12,301 nt of DNA, taken from contig JAEYTN010000137.1 in the NCBI GenBank assembly GCA_023433985.1, forward strand, positions 1 to 12,301, in the 5' to 3' direction. The notes beneath the pieces are model-generated. The model was given only the letters and a program-made list of their open reading frames with translations. It did not search any database and had not been told where the DNA came from. Position numbers and translations under genes: made by a program. Positions 12,229 to 12,301 of this stretch are shown piece by piece (within the stretch, counting starts at the first letter, position 1; every line of letters starts with the position of its first letter). The DNA is from Pseudomonadota bacterium (GTDB lineage: Bacteria > Pseudomonadota > Alphaproteobacteria > Rhizobiales > Devosiaceae).

Positions 12229-12301
12229 CTAGAAACCGAAGCCGAACTCGGCGCCCGGCGCCTTGAGTTTGAGGCTCATTCCGAAGGCCAGCGAGTCAGG
12301 G
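12229..12301 (-). CDS. lptD: LPS-assembly protein LptD, C-terminal end (cut by window edge)
   Basis: The last 23 codons and the TAG are visible. They read DSLAFGMSLKLKAPGAEFGFGF after an initial Pro. Alternating hydrophobic residues ending in a terminal Phe are the hallmark of a final outer-membrane beta strand and beta-signal. LptD is the barrel that inserts lipopolysaccharide into the outer leaflet and is itself a known SurA client. Gene order (lptD-surA-pdxA-rsmA) supports the name. Only the tail is seen, so the assignment is contextual. A 78-base gap separates it from the surA-like gene. Confidence 0.75.
   Translation of the reverse strand, partial: PDSLAFGMSLKLKAPGAEFGFGF

Overview
The window looks like a chromosomal core region of a high-GC alphaproteobacterium, most likely order Hyphomicrobiales (Rhizobiales), perhaps Devosia-like. 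The main grounds are gene order and protein style: rpsF, then fabD-fabG-acpP-fabF-mltG-yicC-gmk, then an opposing lptD-surA-pdxA-rsmA block. This arrangement is familiar from rhizobial genomes. The genus guess is from memory and was not tested. I see no phage, insertion sequence, CRISPR array, tRNA or rRNA.

Layout. Positions 1-141 (minus) hold the N-terminus of ribosomal protein S6 behind a structured 188-base leader. A 72-residue Cys/His-containing small protein (330-548, minus) is divergent from a PLP-dependent threonine/serine dehydratase (635-1573, plus). Positions 1683-8006 (plus) form the lipid, envelope and nucleotide cluster. FabD makes malonyl-ACP, FabG reduces 3-ketoacyl-ACP, AcpP carries the chain and FabF extends it. 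MltG cuts nascent peptidoglycan, YicC is an endoribonuclease and Gmk phosphorylates GMP. The fabG-acpP gap (228 bases) is unusually rich in inverted repeats and probably carries a separate acpP promoter.

After gmk comes an AT-richer spacer with one perfect DnaA box and a one-mismatch copy 20 bp away. It leads into a 97-residue protein I do not recognise (8158-8451, plus). That gene is tail to tail, 2 bases apart, with a 91-residue three-helix membrane protein (8454-8729, minus), which is translationally coupled to rsmA (8729-9559, minus).

From the right edge leftwards on the minus strand run the C-terminus of LptD, a short SurA-like periplasmic chaperone, and PdxA. Between pdxA and rsmA, which are often neighbours, sits an opposite-strand gene (9676-10107, plus) for a secreted Met/His-rich DUF305 protein. 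It is preceded by a near-perfect CueR/HmrR-type copper-responsive promoter: TTGACC at -35, a 21-bp dyad and a 19-bp spacer. This apparent copper-regulated DUF305 cassette inside an essential-gene block is the most interesting thing in the window. The rest is largely ordinary housekeeping sequence.
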